Source: Pyrobaculum ferrireducens
GTDB lineage: Archaea > Thermoproteota > Thermoprotei > Thermoproteales > Thermoproteaceae
Assembly: GCF_000234805.1 (NCBI RefSeq)
Contig: NC_016645.1
Span: 1,030,391 to 1,094,390 of the forward strand
Direction: 5' to 3'
Length of the DNA stretch: 64,000 nt
In this document: positions 7,711-15,375 of the stretch, one piece after another
How positions within the stretch are numbered: the stretch's first letter is position 1
How the letters are laid out: the number at the start of each line of letters is the position of its first letter
Notes under the pieces: generated by a model
Database searches by the model: none
The model's input: only the letters and a program-made list of their open reading frames with translations
What the model was told of the DNA's origin: nothing
Position numbers and translations under genes: made by a program

Positions 7711-8476
7711 GAGGCTCTTCATCCCCCACCACGTGACGGGGTTCTGGGTCCCGGTGTACACGGATAACCCAATTACCACGGGGTCCCTCGGCGTGGGGGT
7801 TCTAGTCGGCGGGGCGGTCGCCAGCTACGTGCCTGGGGGCGTCTGGTACAACGACACTCCGCTTGAGGGGGGCCTGGGCGTGAGGATATCGTCGCAGTTC
7901 CCCCTGGGGTACGGCTACGCCGCCTCGGCGGTGGTCTCCATAGCCAAGGCAGTTGGGGAGCTGGGCCTCTCCCGCGAGGCCTTCGCAAAGGCGCACGTAG
8001 AGGAAGTGTCCAGGAGGACTGGTCTGGGGGATGTTCTGGCAATATACACCGGCGGGTGTCTGGTGGTGAGGGTGAGGCCCGGCGCGCCGGGGGTTGGAGA
8101 GGCCTACTCCCTGCCCTGTCCAGCTGTGTACGTGGTGACTCTGGATCTCGCGAGGGTGGACACCGGGGTGGTGCTCCAGACCCGGCACGAGGCGCTGGTG
8201 AAGGCCGGCGGCGAGGCTTATAGAGCGTTTATGAAGAACCCCTCCTTCCAGACGTTTCTGCACCTCGCCGCCGAGTTCTCTAGGAGGGTTGGATTTCTGG
8301 ACGAGCGGTTGGAGGCTTTGGAGAGGCATAGGGGGGTCTTGGGGCTTTTTGTTAAAAAGGGGGTGGCCGCGGTCTTCGTCGAGAGGGAGTGGGCGCTGGA
8401 CGTGGCCCGGATCGCCGAGAGGCTTGGCCGGGTTCACCTAGAGCCTCTGAGGGAGCTACGCGTTGCGTGGATCTAG
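7703..8476 (+). CDS. Pantoate kinase (archaeal GHMP-family)
   Basis: A 257-residue GHMP-type kinase, the archaeal pantoate kinase (PoK, COG1829), which makes 4-phosphopantoate. The ATP-binding GHMP motif is recognisable as [12 protein letters not shown] (residues 66-77), and [16 protein letters not shown] resembles the substrate-side loop. PoK and phosphopantothenate synthetase replace bacterial PanC and PanK in most archaea. The GTG at 7703 overlaps panE by 8 bp, so the genes are coupled. Its 3' end overlaps the convergent phosphopantothenate synthetase gene by 21 bp. Confidence 0.88.
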   Translation: MSRRLFIPHHVTGFWVPVYTDNPITTGSLGVGVLVGGAVASYVPGGVWYNDTPLEGGLGVRISSQFPLGYGYAASAVVSIAKAVGELGLSREAFAKAHVEEVSRRTGLGDVLAIYTGGCLVVRVRPGAPGVGEAYSLPCPAVYVVTLDLARVDTGVVLQTRHEALVKAGGEAYRAFMKNPSFQTFLHLAAEFSRRVGFLDERLEALERHRGVLGLFVKKGVAAVFVEREWALDVARIAERLGRVHLEPLRELRVAWI

Positions 8477-9229
8477 GCCGCCGGCCAGCTCGTCGAGTCT
8501 TTTTGAAATGTGGCGAAGCGCAGCGGCGAGGGTCTTCCCGTTGTCGTAGCCCCGCACCAGTTCCTCCAAATCCTGGCGTTTGTAGCTCTTCATGGCCTTT
8601 ACTGCCTCTACCAGCTTCGGCATGGCTCTTGTCAAGTTGTCAACTATGGTTATGCTGGCGGCGCGGGCTGTGCGGCTCATTGGGTTTAGGTCTATGGCTA
8701 TGACGGTCTTGCCCATTCTGCGGAGGGCCTCTGACCTGTCGCCGTCTTCCAGCGGCACCAGAACTACGTCGGCTTTGTAAATCCCCTCGCAACTAACCCT
8801 CCTCCTCTCGCTGAACAGCTCCGGTATTGTACAAGAGGCGTCTTCTCCCACTCCCAGCACGCGCCTGGCGCCGTGCCTCTTCAGAACCTCGGCTATTTTC
8901 TCCTCCCTCTCCCTGGTGCGGTAGAAGAGGTTGACCTCGACTAGGGCGGGGACCGCCTCTGCCAGCTCTACGACCTCCCTTGGGGTCAGCGCCGCGACGT
9001 TGCCGTTGACGCTGATCACCGGGTGCTTCGCAAGCAATAAAGCCGCGGCGGCCGCCTTGATGGCCTCCAAGGCGAAGGGTTGCGTCTCCTCTCCTATTAG
9101 GTAGTCGAAGCACTCCCCCCTGCCATGGGCTATCAACCCCTGTGCGGCTACATAACCCTCTCTAAAACCCTCTACTACCCTTTCCCTCTCCAGCAAGCTC
9201 CTGTAGCGGGGGTGCGTGGGCGGAATCAC
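8456..9229 (-). CDS. 4-phosphopantoate--beta-alanine ligase (phosphopantothenate synthetase)
   Basis: A 257-residue archaeal phosphopantothenate synthetase (COG1701, formerly DUF137), joining 4-phosphopantoate and beta-alanine with ATP. Matching features are N-terminal [60 protein letters not shown] and [21 protein letters not shown]. Start is GTG at 9229, 22 bp from a palindromic TATA box shared with the thioesterase gene. It converges with pantoate kinase, giving a compact locus for the pantoate branch of coenzyme A synthesis. The beta-alanine source is not in this window. Confidence 0.92.
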   Translation of the reverse strand: MIPPTHPRYRSLLERERVVEGFREGYVAAQGLIAHGRGECFDYLIGEETQPFALEAIKAAAAALLLAKHPVISVNGNVAALTPREVVELAEAVPALVEVNLFYRTREREEKIAEVLKRHGARRVLGVGEDASCTIPELFSERRRVSCEGIYKADVVLVPLEDGDRSEALRRMGKTVIAIDLNPMSRTARAASITIVDNLTRAMPKLVEAVKAMKSYKRQDLEELVRGYDNGKTLAAALRHISKRLDELAGGLDPRNA

Positions 9230-9247
9230 ATGTATGGACTTAACACC

Positions 9248-9255
9248 TTATATAA
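9248..9255. promoter_or_regulatory. Palindromic TATA box for two divergent genes
   Basis: TTATATAA is a perfect 8-bp palindrome centred 22 bp from each of the two divergent start codons, GTG at 9229 (minus) and ATG at 9274 (plus). Only one such box is present in the 44-bp gap. It may serve both genes, with direction set by flanking BRE-like bases. Confidence 0.6.
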
Positions 9256-9273
9256 ACATATAGCTGGAGGGGT

Positions 9274-10218
9274 ATGCACGTCTCTGAAACTATGGTCGAG
9301 ACTACGAGGCTGGTGTCTCAGAGACATGTCAACCCCCTGTCGACGCTGTACGGCGGCTACATGTTGCAGTGGGTTGCAGATACCGGCACCATCGCCGCGA
9401 TGAACTTCGCGGAGGGGGACGTGGCGCTGGGGTTTCTCGACAAGATGCACTTCCTCTCTCCGGTGAGGCTGGGCGACTTGGTTGTTTTCAGGGGGTGGGT
9501 GGTGGGGGTCAGGAGAACTAGCATGAGCGTGCTCGTAGAGGCGTATGTCAAGAGGGGAGATGCCCTCAGCCTAGCCACTGTGGGCAGGATGATATTTGTG
9601 CGAATTGACCAGTCGGGTAGGCCCTATCCCGTTGGGAGAGTGGTGGAGTGCGACCCCGGCTGGGAGGGGCTTTGTAGATACTTCAACGAGTGGAGGACAT
9701 CCGCCGACGCTGTATTTGCCCAGGAGGAGCCCACGGCGGGCGCCGGGTGGCACTCCACCAGCCGGTTCCTAGCCATGCCGGAGGACTCCCTCGACGGCAT
9801 GCTTATGTACGGGGGGAGGCTACTGTTCAGACTCGATGAGGCGACCTTTGTCGAGGCTTTTAGCTACTACCCCACTGTTTACGTAACTGCCAGCGTTAAT
9901 AGTATTGTGTTTAGGCGGCCTATATACGTGGGGGACATAGTGGAGGTTAAGACGGGGGTGACCCACGTGGGCTCTACCAGCATAGAGGTGGGGTTCGTGG
10001 TGGAGGCGTATGGATTTAGAGGGAGAAGGAGAGTTGCCGACGGTTACTTCACTTTTGTAAATATGGAGGGGGGCAGGCCCAGCGAGATTAAGGCACCGCC
10101 GATAGGCGACGAGTCCTCCCGGCTTAGGAAAGAGGAGAATGTAAAAGAGGCTAGGAGGCTCAGGTCGCTGAAGCCCCTTCCGGGGAAGGCGCCTTGGTTT
10201 CTGCAGCTATTCGCCTAG
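9274..10218 (+). CDS. Acyl-CoA thioesterase with two hotdog domains
   Basis: A 314-residue protein with tandem hotdog folds. The first (about residues 5-125) has the YciA/BFIT-type signature VNPLSTLYGGYMLQWVADTGTIAA and an FLSPVRLGDLVVFRGWV strand. The second (about 160-275) repeats the pattern as SLDGMLMYGGRLLFRLDEAT and FRRPIYVGDIVEVKT. Enzymes of this type hydrolyse acyl-CoA thioesters; the substrate cannot be told from sequence. The second half has MYGGRLL where the first has LYGGYML, so the acidic and asparagine residues are shared unevenly between halves. Start ATG at 9274, leaderless. Confidence 0.85.
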   Translation: MHVSETMVETTRLVSQRHVNPLSTLYGGYMLQWVADTGTIAAMNFAEGDVALGFLDKMHFLSPVRLGDLVVFRGWVVGVRRTSMSVLVEAYVKRGDALSLATVGRMIFVRIDQSGRPYPVGRVVECDPGWEGLCRYFNEWRTSADAVFAQEEPTAGAGWHSTSRFLAMPEDSLDGMLMYGGRLLFRLDEATFVEAFSYYPTVYVTASVNSIVFRRPIYVGDIVEVKTGVTHVGSTSIEVGFVVEAYGFRGRRRVADGYFTFVNMEGGRPSEIKAPPIGDESSRLRKEENVKEARRLRSLKPLPGKAPWFLQLFA

Positions 10219-10715
10219 AGGTTCTCCACTATTTTGTGTAGCAGATCGGGCGGGTCGTCCCTCAACGCGGAGGTGTAGTACAACGCCTTAGCGTTCAGCA
10301 ACTTAGCCGCGTCGTCGCCCTCAGTGACGTATCCCAGCTCCTCGGCTAAGTCCCGCTTGTTGCCCACCAGTATTACGTTGTGCTGTGGGTACCGCGAGGC
10401 CCACTGATCTATTTCAAATAAAGCCTCCAGGGTCTGGGGCTCTACTAAGCTGTACATGTAGACTATTAAGTCAATACGTGTGCCGAAGATCTTTACCGCC
10501 TCGTAGTACCTCTGCGCCACCTCAATCGCGTACTGGCCCGGCGTGTCGACAAAATAAAGCTCCCAGTCGCCGTACGGCATCTGGTAGACCCCGGGCCTCC
10601 TCGTGACTCTAGGAGTCTTAGCCATACCCAACACTCTGTATATATATGTCGTCTTCCCCACGCCGCCGACGCCGAGAAACACGACGGTCCTCACTACCCT
10701 CTTCCTATGAAACAT
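10213..10715 (-). CDS. Ras-like small GTPase
   Basis: A protein of about 166 residues with a complete set of Ras-superfamily motifs: G1 GVGGVGKT (15-22), G3 DTPGQ (57-61, Gln in the Ras Gln61 position), G4 NKRD (119-122) and G5 TSAL. It belongs with the archaeal Rab/Arf/MglA-like GTPases. ATG at 10715 overlaps the stop of the upstream partner gene by 11 bp, so the two are coupled; a longer frame to 10784 lies inside that gene. No roadblock (MglB-like) partner is adjacent. The bacterial relative MglA sets cell polarity; the role here is unknown. The stop ends at about 10215. Confidence 0.85.
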
Positions 10716-11484
10716 CAGTAATGCAGATATCACCGTCCTTGTACGTGACCTTGCCGCCGCGGCCGCATTCTTCACCCCTCCCAAGCCCCAGAGCCTCTGC
10801 GACTAGGTCGGCAAAAATCCCCAACGCGCCTGTGAAATTAACTCTGTAAATCTTATCTGCCACTTCACGCGCCTTTCTCGTATCGATAGATCTGTGGCAA
10901 ACGACGGCGAAGGAAAATTTCCCGTACTTGTCAACAGGTAGATCCTCCAGATGCCCCACCTCGAAGCTTACAAATACAGAGGGGGCCAGGGACTCCCCAA
11001 CCCGCTCAAGCTCTAGGGGGAGGATCGACACCCTCTCCTCCTCAAGGACAAGGGCCTCCCAGTGCTCGTCTAGTATAACTAAGTCGGCGCCTGTAGCCGC
11101 CGATATTTCAGTAGAGAACCCGCACGGTAGCCACCCAGCGACCAGCGCCAGCGATCCCCTGCCGAATTTATCTGCCACCCTCACTCTATAAGGCTGGAAA
11201 ATAGCGGTGGCGGCGAAGACGGCTTCGTAATTCGGCTTGGCAGACTCGCCTATCAGGTAGGGGATGATTATATCATCGAATACGGAGCCTAAAAGGCGGC
11301 TTGAAGCTGGGGGAGGGATCTTGTTAGTTCTCTTGTATCTATCGCCCCTCTTTGCGAAATAGCCCATTTCGGCCAGTAGGTGGAATATCTTCCCCAGCGT
11401 GTCGTCTGCCTTTACCTCGCTCTGTTTTAATAATATGCGAATAAAACGACTACCGGCGATGCCTGCATCTAACGCTGTAGACAC
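10705..11484 (-). CDS. Unknown protein paired with a Ras-like GTPase (winged helix plus Rossmann-like)
   Basis: A 259-residue protein I do not recognise. The N-terminal 65 residues look like a winged helix (TLGKIFHLLAEMGYFAKRGDRYKR). The rest alternates strands and helices like a SAM-dependent methyltransferase fold, but no clear GxGxG loop is visible; the region VADKFGRGSLALVAGWLPCG could be a degenerate one. GTG at 11484 with TATA ATATATTAAA about 25-34 bp upstream. It is the first gene of a two-gene operon with the GTPase and is divergent from the ATPase gene, suggesting a GTPase effector, regulator or regulated enzyme. Confidence 0.6.
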   Translation of the reverse strand: MSTALDAGIAGSRFIRILLKQSEVKADDTLGKIFHLLAEMGYFAKRGDRYKRTNKIPPPASSRLLGSVFDDIIIPYLIGESAKPNYEAVFAATAIFQPYRVRVADKFGRGSLALVAGWLPCGFSTEISAATGADLVILDEHWEALVLEEERVSILPLELERVGESLAPSVFVSFEVGHLEDLPVDKYGKFSFAVVCHRSIDTRKAREVADKIYRVNFTGALGIFADLVAEALGLGRGEECGRGGKVTYKDGDICITDVS

Positions 11485-11558
11485 AGAAGTTAATGCAAAC
11501 CGTTTTTTAATATATAATTCAAAATCCAGGAGTTAAATAGGGGCGCGCTGTCTAAACC
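11485..11558. promoter_or_regulatory. Divergent promoter region of the GTPase/ATPase island
   Basis: A 74-bp gap. On the minus strand ATATATTAAA lies 25-34 bp before the GTG at 11484. On the plus strand GTTAAATAGG (about 11532-11541) lies about 20 bp before the GTG at 11559. Both operons can thus be controlled from one short AT-rich region, which supports treating them as one locus. Confidence 0.55.
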
Positions 11559-13325
11559 GTGCATATTTTAAGCCGCCGCGGCGGCGTGATGAGCCTTAGG
11601 CTAGGAGAGCAGAGTGTCTCAGTTGTAGAGACCCCACTGATGCGCGAGTTGAAGAAGCGGGTGGAAAACGGAGTCTCGGTGCTGGTAACCGGCCCACATG
11701 GCGTGGGAAAATCCGTACTTGTCTACTCAACGGCATATTTAGCTTTGGAGGGAGGCGCCGTAGTGGTAGACCTAGCCTCGGACACGTCGACATTCGCCGA
11801 GTATATAAGACTTGCGAAAAAGGCAAAGACCGCGCTCGCCGTTTTCGACGCGGTGCCGCCCCAGTTCTACGCCGAGCCTGAGGTGTGGTCCGAGCACGCG
11901 GCCCTTTGGAGAGACAGCTGTAGCAAGATTACAAATAGGGCCGACTACGTGAGGAGAAGCGGCTACCCCGTAATTCTCGTACTGCCCACAGACCTGACGG
12001 TTAGGTGTAGAAAAGAGCTGGCCCAATACGAGAAAATCGTAGTAAGACCCGAGGCCGAGACCGCCCAGGAGATTTTCGTAAAAAACAGCGAGGTCTTCTG
12101 CGGCGAGGACTACGCCAAGGAAGTGGCCAAGCTGGCGGCGAAGTGGGGCGAGGGCACGTACTACATGGCGTACCACGTAGCCAGGTCTCTACAATACTGC
12201 GACGAGGATCCAGTGTCGCTGGTAGAGGAGGCGAGAGCTACGTACGTGGAGAGGCTCTCTACACTAGCCCAGGCTATCTACGCCCCCACCTGCAGAAAAG
12301 CCAGGGCGTTTGTACACACACTTAGTAGTAAAAACCTACCCCCCGTCCTCGCCAGCCAGGCGGTTCACCACGACTTGGTAGAGGCGAAGGTAAGGACTTT
12401 GGAAAGACTAATGGCCTTAATCGATAAGGTATCGGGCCCCCATAGAGAGTACGTGAAGATCCTAGCCCTACAAGCCTCAGAGGATTTAAAGCGGGTCATG
12501 CGCCCACGCTGGTACGTCAAGGCGTTGCTGAGGAAGGCGGATCCCCTATACGGCGATGCTTTGAGAAAGGCGGCGGACGAAGCCGTAAAGAAGTGTGGAT
12601 TAAGGCTGGGGGAGGTTAGACTAAGGACCCTTGTCAAGGCATATGTAATAGCCTACGAGGCCAGCGACGACCTCGCCAAGGCCATAGCCGCCGTCGCCAC
12701 GGGGGGGAGCCCATGTGTAGGGAAGATGAGGGCTTTATGCCGCCGCGGGGCGCTACAAGAGGAGGTGCTAGATGCTATTTTAAACCCACAGCGGCTCAGC
12801 ATAGAGCTACCGCCCTCCGCGGCTGAGGGCTTAGAGCGCTACGCGGGGCTGAGGGCGGAGGAGGCGGGGGAGCGGGGGTGGATAGAGGTGTTAAATTTTC
12901 TCTACGAGTCTTCGGAGCGGGGGAGGGTAGACTTGAGGCCATTTAGAGACTACGTCGATATGGCCCTACGCCTCGGCGGCTCGATTACAAAAAAGCTGGC
13001 CCTCGCCACTGTGCAGAACGCCAGCGTCGTGCCGGGGGAGTTGCTGGCCCAGGCTCTCGTAACCGCCATTGAGATTGGCGAAAGTTATGAATACTTACTG
13101 GATAAGTACGTAGAGGTGGTGGGGGACGCCTCGCTGATCTACGAGAGGTGCGGCGCCGGGTGCGGAGAGGTGGTCGTTACGGCCGCGGTGGCCTCGGCGG
13201 CTAAAGCCGCTGGCGAGGCTCCGTGCCGCGCCATAAGGCAACTGGAAATCGCCCTGGCGGGCGCTGGCTACGGCGACGTGGTTAAGAAATACAGCCCACA
13301 CAAGGCATGTCTCCAACCTATTTAA
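11559..13325 (+). CDS. Large P-loop ATPase (AAA+/STAND-like), unknown function
   Basis: A 588-residue protein with a Walker A motif GPHGVGKS at residues 45-52, a probable Walker B strand ALAVFDAV near 93-100 and a sensor-like strand PVILVLPTDL near 138-147. The architecture fits AAA+ or STAND ATPases: an N-terminal ATPase module of about 230 residues, then about 350 residues of alpha-helical, TPR-like sequence rich in cysteine. No catalytic effector domain is visible. The GTG at 11559 fits the TATA spacing; an ATG at 11589 is an alternative. It heads a run of same-strand genes leading to a ParA-like ATPase. Confidence 0.65.
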   Translation: MHILSRRGGVMSLRLGEQSVSVVETPLMRELKKRVENGVSVLVTGPHGVGKSVLVYSTAYLALEGGAVVVDLASDTSTFAEYIRLAKKAKTALAVFDAVPPQFYAEPEVWSEHAALWRDSCSKITNRADYVRRSGYPVILVLPTDLTVRCRKELAQYEKIVVRPEAETAQEIFVKNSEVFCGEDYAKEVAKLAAKWGEGTYYMAYHVARSLQYCDEDPVSLVEEARATYVERLSTLAQAIYAPTCRKARAFVHTLSSKNLPPVLASQAVHHDLVEAKVRTLERLMALIDKVSGPHREYVKILALQASEDLKRVMRPRWYVKALLRKADPLYGDALRKAADEAVKKCGLRLGEVRLRTLVKAYVIAYEASDDLAKAIAAVATGGSPCVGKMRALCRRGALQEEVLDAILNPQRLSIELPPSAAEGLERYAGLRAEEAGERGWIEVLNFLYESSERGRVDLRPFRDYVDMALRLGGSITKKLALATVQNASVVPGELLAQALVTAIEIGESYEYLLDKYVEVVGDASLIYERCGAGCGEVVVTAAVASAAKAAGEAPCRAIRQLEIALAGAGYGDVVKKYSPHKACLQPI

Positions 13326-13345
13326 ACAAATTGTAACTTGCCTAC

Positions 13346-13807
13346 GTGGAGAGATATATTAGAAAGTACGGCGACGCGGTTTTTATCGAAGAATTGGTAA
13401 AACTCTCAGAACTGCACACATCGTCAAGACAAGAGTTCAGCACAACTGTTTACGAGGCGTTAAGCAAAATAGTGGAGTCAGCCGAGAACTACATAAAGAA
13501 CGAAGGCGAGAGGCTTCTCAACGTAGTGGAGAGGCTGGGGGGGAGGGTCCCCGAGATGGAGCATTTAGGCCTGAACGAGATCAGGGAGAGGCTGTTAACC
13601 ATCTTACGAGAGTCAGAAATCATTATCGAAAAACTCAGAGCCAGGCTGTTGGACATAAAGGAGGGGCGAGACACCTATCTCACCCTGGACGAGGTATTCG
13701 ACGCAGTTCGAGAGTTGAATAATCTGTGGGACACAGCGGCGAAGCTAGTAAAGTTTTACAGACAACTTTATTCAGACTTGTCGCCGTTGTTTCTTATTAC
13801 CGCGTGA
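13346..13807 (+). CDS. Small helical coiled-coil protein, unknown
   Basis: A 153-residue, almost wholly helical and highly charged protein with heptad-like stretches (YEALSKIVESAENYIKNEGE; LLTILRESEIIIEKLRARLLDI). No family recognised. It starts with GTG at 13346; TATA TATTTAAAC (about 13318-13326) sits 20-28 bp upstream, overlapping the end of the ATPase gene, so it has its own promoter but is only 20 bp behind. The position between an AAA-like ATPase and a ParA-like ATPase suggests a scaffold or adaptor. Confidence 0.6.
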   Translation: MERYIRKYGDAVFIEELVKLSELHTSSRQEFSTTVYEALSKIVESAENYIKNEGERLLNVVERLGGRVPEMEHLGLNEIRERLLTILRESEIIIEKLRARLLDIKEGRDTYLTLDEVFDAVRELNNLWDTAAKLVKFYRQLYSDLSPLFLITA

Positions 13808-13846
13808 TCTACACAATGTTTAAAAACTAAGTCAAAACACTAAAGC

Positions 13847-14278
13847 ATGGAGAAGTTTAGGACTATAGTGGGTGAGAAAAAGGAGGAGCCTAGACAGGAA
13901 GTTGCCCAAGCTGTCCAGGAGCCAAGGCCGAAGCCCGAGACAACCGCCATCCAGGAAATCGCGGCTGTGGCCAGGGAGAGTACAGATGTGGGACAGTTCA
14001 TGCGCTACGTGGCGTCGACAATAGCAAAGCTTCCGCCAGAGGAGAGGACCTTCGTGAGGTTCCTAATCGCGCCCAAGGCGACGCCTCTGGTGATAAACGA
14101 CAGGATGATAGACGTGATTTTTAAAAACATAGACCTGCTGGAGGAGCCGCACATAGAGGCTCTAAGCAAGTCCATGTCGCCGGAGGACTTGGTGAAGCTG
14201 GCGGATAGGTTTAATAATAAGCTGGCCGCGCTAGTTGCAATATTCGCGGAGAAGTGCCGCCCGGCTCCACAACCGTGA
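13847..14278 (+). CDS. Unknown protein with disordered N-terminus, possible ParA partner
   Basis: A 143-residue protein. The first 45 residues are Pro/Glu/Lys/Gln-rich and probably disordered (KKEEPRQEVAQAVQEPRPKP). The rest is a compact helical domain (QFMRYVASTIAKLPPEERTF, EALSKSMSPEDLVKLADRF). TATA GTTTAAAAAC lies about 20-29 bp before the ATG at 13847. The stop is 3 bp before the start of the ParA-like gene. Bacterial ParA and MinD partners often have a short flexible N-terminal tail that stimulates the ATPase; the layout here is comparable, but this is inference from order and composition only. Confidence 0.6.
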   Translation: MEKFRTIVGEKKEEPRQEVAQAVQEPRPKPETTAIQEIAAVARESTDVGQFMRYVASTIAKLPPEERTFVRFLIAPKATPLVINDRMIDVIFKNIDLLEEPHIEALSKSMSPEDLVKLADRFNNKLAALVAIFAEKCRPAPQP

Positions 14279-14281
14279 TAA

Positions 14282-14947
14282 ATGATAAAGACTGGGACAG
14301 TCGCCTTTACCAGCTGTAAAGGAGGCGCCGGAAAGACCACTCTCTCTGTCAACGTATCGGCCGCTCTTCCATTAAACGTACTACTTATCGATCTCGGAGG
14401 GGGGGCCTCGAGGTTCTTCCCCGCCCCGCCGATTGACATAGAGAGCGTTAATCCAAACATAGAGGCTTATAGAGATACGAGAGCTAAGAATATCTACGTA
14501 ATTCCAATTGCAATAGACCCAGCCACCGTGTGGAGAGTAGAGAACTGGGAACGCGTATTTCAAGACTTAAGCGAGGCAGTTAGGAAAAATATCATGAAGA
14601 ACTCGATAGACGTCGTCGTGCTTGATATGTACCAGCTGTCGCGCATAACGCCAATCGAGGTTTTCGGACTTGATAAATCCGACATAGTTGTCTTAGTTGT
14701 GGAGGGGTATGAAGACTGCACAAAGCCTGTGTCAATGCTAAAAAAGTTTTTTGACGCAAAGCTCATAACCGTGTTGAACAAACATGAGCGAGGAATCGAG
14801 TATCCTGGAGCCGTCGTGAAGATACCCTTCTCCGCAACTCTAGACTACTACAATAGGAGGGGCCAGTTCTATACCAAACCTGTGACTAAACTCGCCGAAT
14901 TCATACTACAGGAACTAAAGAAAATACCAAGCTCTAAGTGGTTTTGA
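14282..14947 (+). CDS. ParA/MinD-like deviant Walker ATPase
   Basis: A 221-residue SIMIBI ATPase with deviant Walker A KGGAGKTT (13-20, both signature lysines present), switch-like VLLIDLGGG (33-41) and Walker B VVVLD (111-115). It is short for ParA/MinD and has no obvious C-terminal amphipathic membrane helix, which favours a ParA/SegA-like or orphan type. No ParB-like gene with a recognisable DNA-binding domain is adjacent; the gene just upstream (3-bp gap) is the likely partner. Possible roles are chromosome segregation, positioning of a membrane complex, or element maintenance. Confidence 0.8.
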   Translation: MIKTGTVAFTSCKGGAGKTTLSVNVSAALPLNVLLIDLGGGASRFFPAPPIDIESVNPNIEAYRDTRAKNIYVIPIAIDPATVWRVENWERVFQDLSEAVRKNIMKNSIDVVVLDMYQLSRITPIEVFGLDKSDIVVLVVEGYEDCTKPVSMLKKFFDAKLITVLNKHERGIEYPGAVVKIPFSATLDYYNRRGQFYTKPVTKLAEFILQELKKIPSSKWF

Positions 14948-14995
14948 TTTTGTATATCTACCGGAGAGTTTATATAACAGACACATTTAGTCTGT

Positions 14996-15337
14996 GTGGA
15001 TATTAAACAGCTGGTAGCTACCGTCGCCTCCGTCGCCACAAACGCAGACCTTAATACAATATACGCCCTAGTCATGTTAGCCGTCGAAGAGCTAAAGCTT
15101 AAATTAGATGTGTCAATTACATTAGTAGAGGAGGCTCTGCGTCAGCTCGTTGAAGAGGGGTACTTAATAGAATACGAAGAGGCCACACTAGATCTCTCCA
15201 AAAGAACTAGGAAATATATAGCAACTGAAAAATTATCTCAAGTAGCAGGCAAGCCACCTCCTAAAACAGCCCAAGTAGCGAAAATGCGATATGTAACACC
15301 CACATTCTATTATCTTCTAAATCATGCAAAGAAGTAG
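14996..15337 (+). CDS. Small putative winged-helix protein
   Basis: A 113-residue protein. Residues 10-80 have the helix pattern of a winged helix: NADLNTIYALVMLAVEELKL as a first helix, ITLVEEALRQLVEEGYLIEY as a recognition-helix region followed by a beta wing. The C-terminal 30 residues are basic and Pro-rich. GTG start at 14996 with TATA GTTTATATAAC about 20-28 bp upstream. A DNA-binding role would fit a partner of the ParA-like ATPase or autoregulation of the island. The family is not recognised. Confidence 0.6.
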   Translation: MDIKQLVATVASVATNADLNTIYALVMLAVEELKLKLDVSITLVEEALRQLVEEGYLIEYEEATLDLSKRTRKYIATEKLSQVAGKPPPKTAQVAKMRYVTPTFYYLLNHAKK

Positions 15338-15375
15338 ACACCACAAAAAATAAATTAGAACACAATACCTAGTAT

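Noticed and set aside
6868-7779. 303-codon open frame opposite panE
   Set aside because: His/Pro/Arg-rich composition typical of an antisense shadow in GC-rich coding DNA; panE on the plus strand has clear family motifs.
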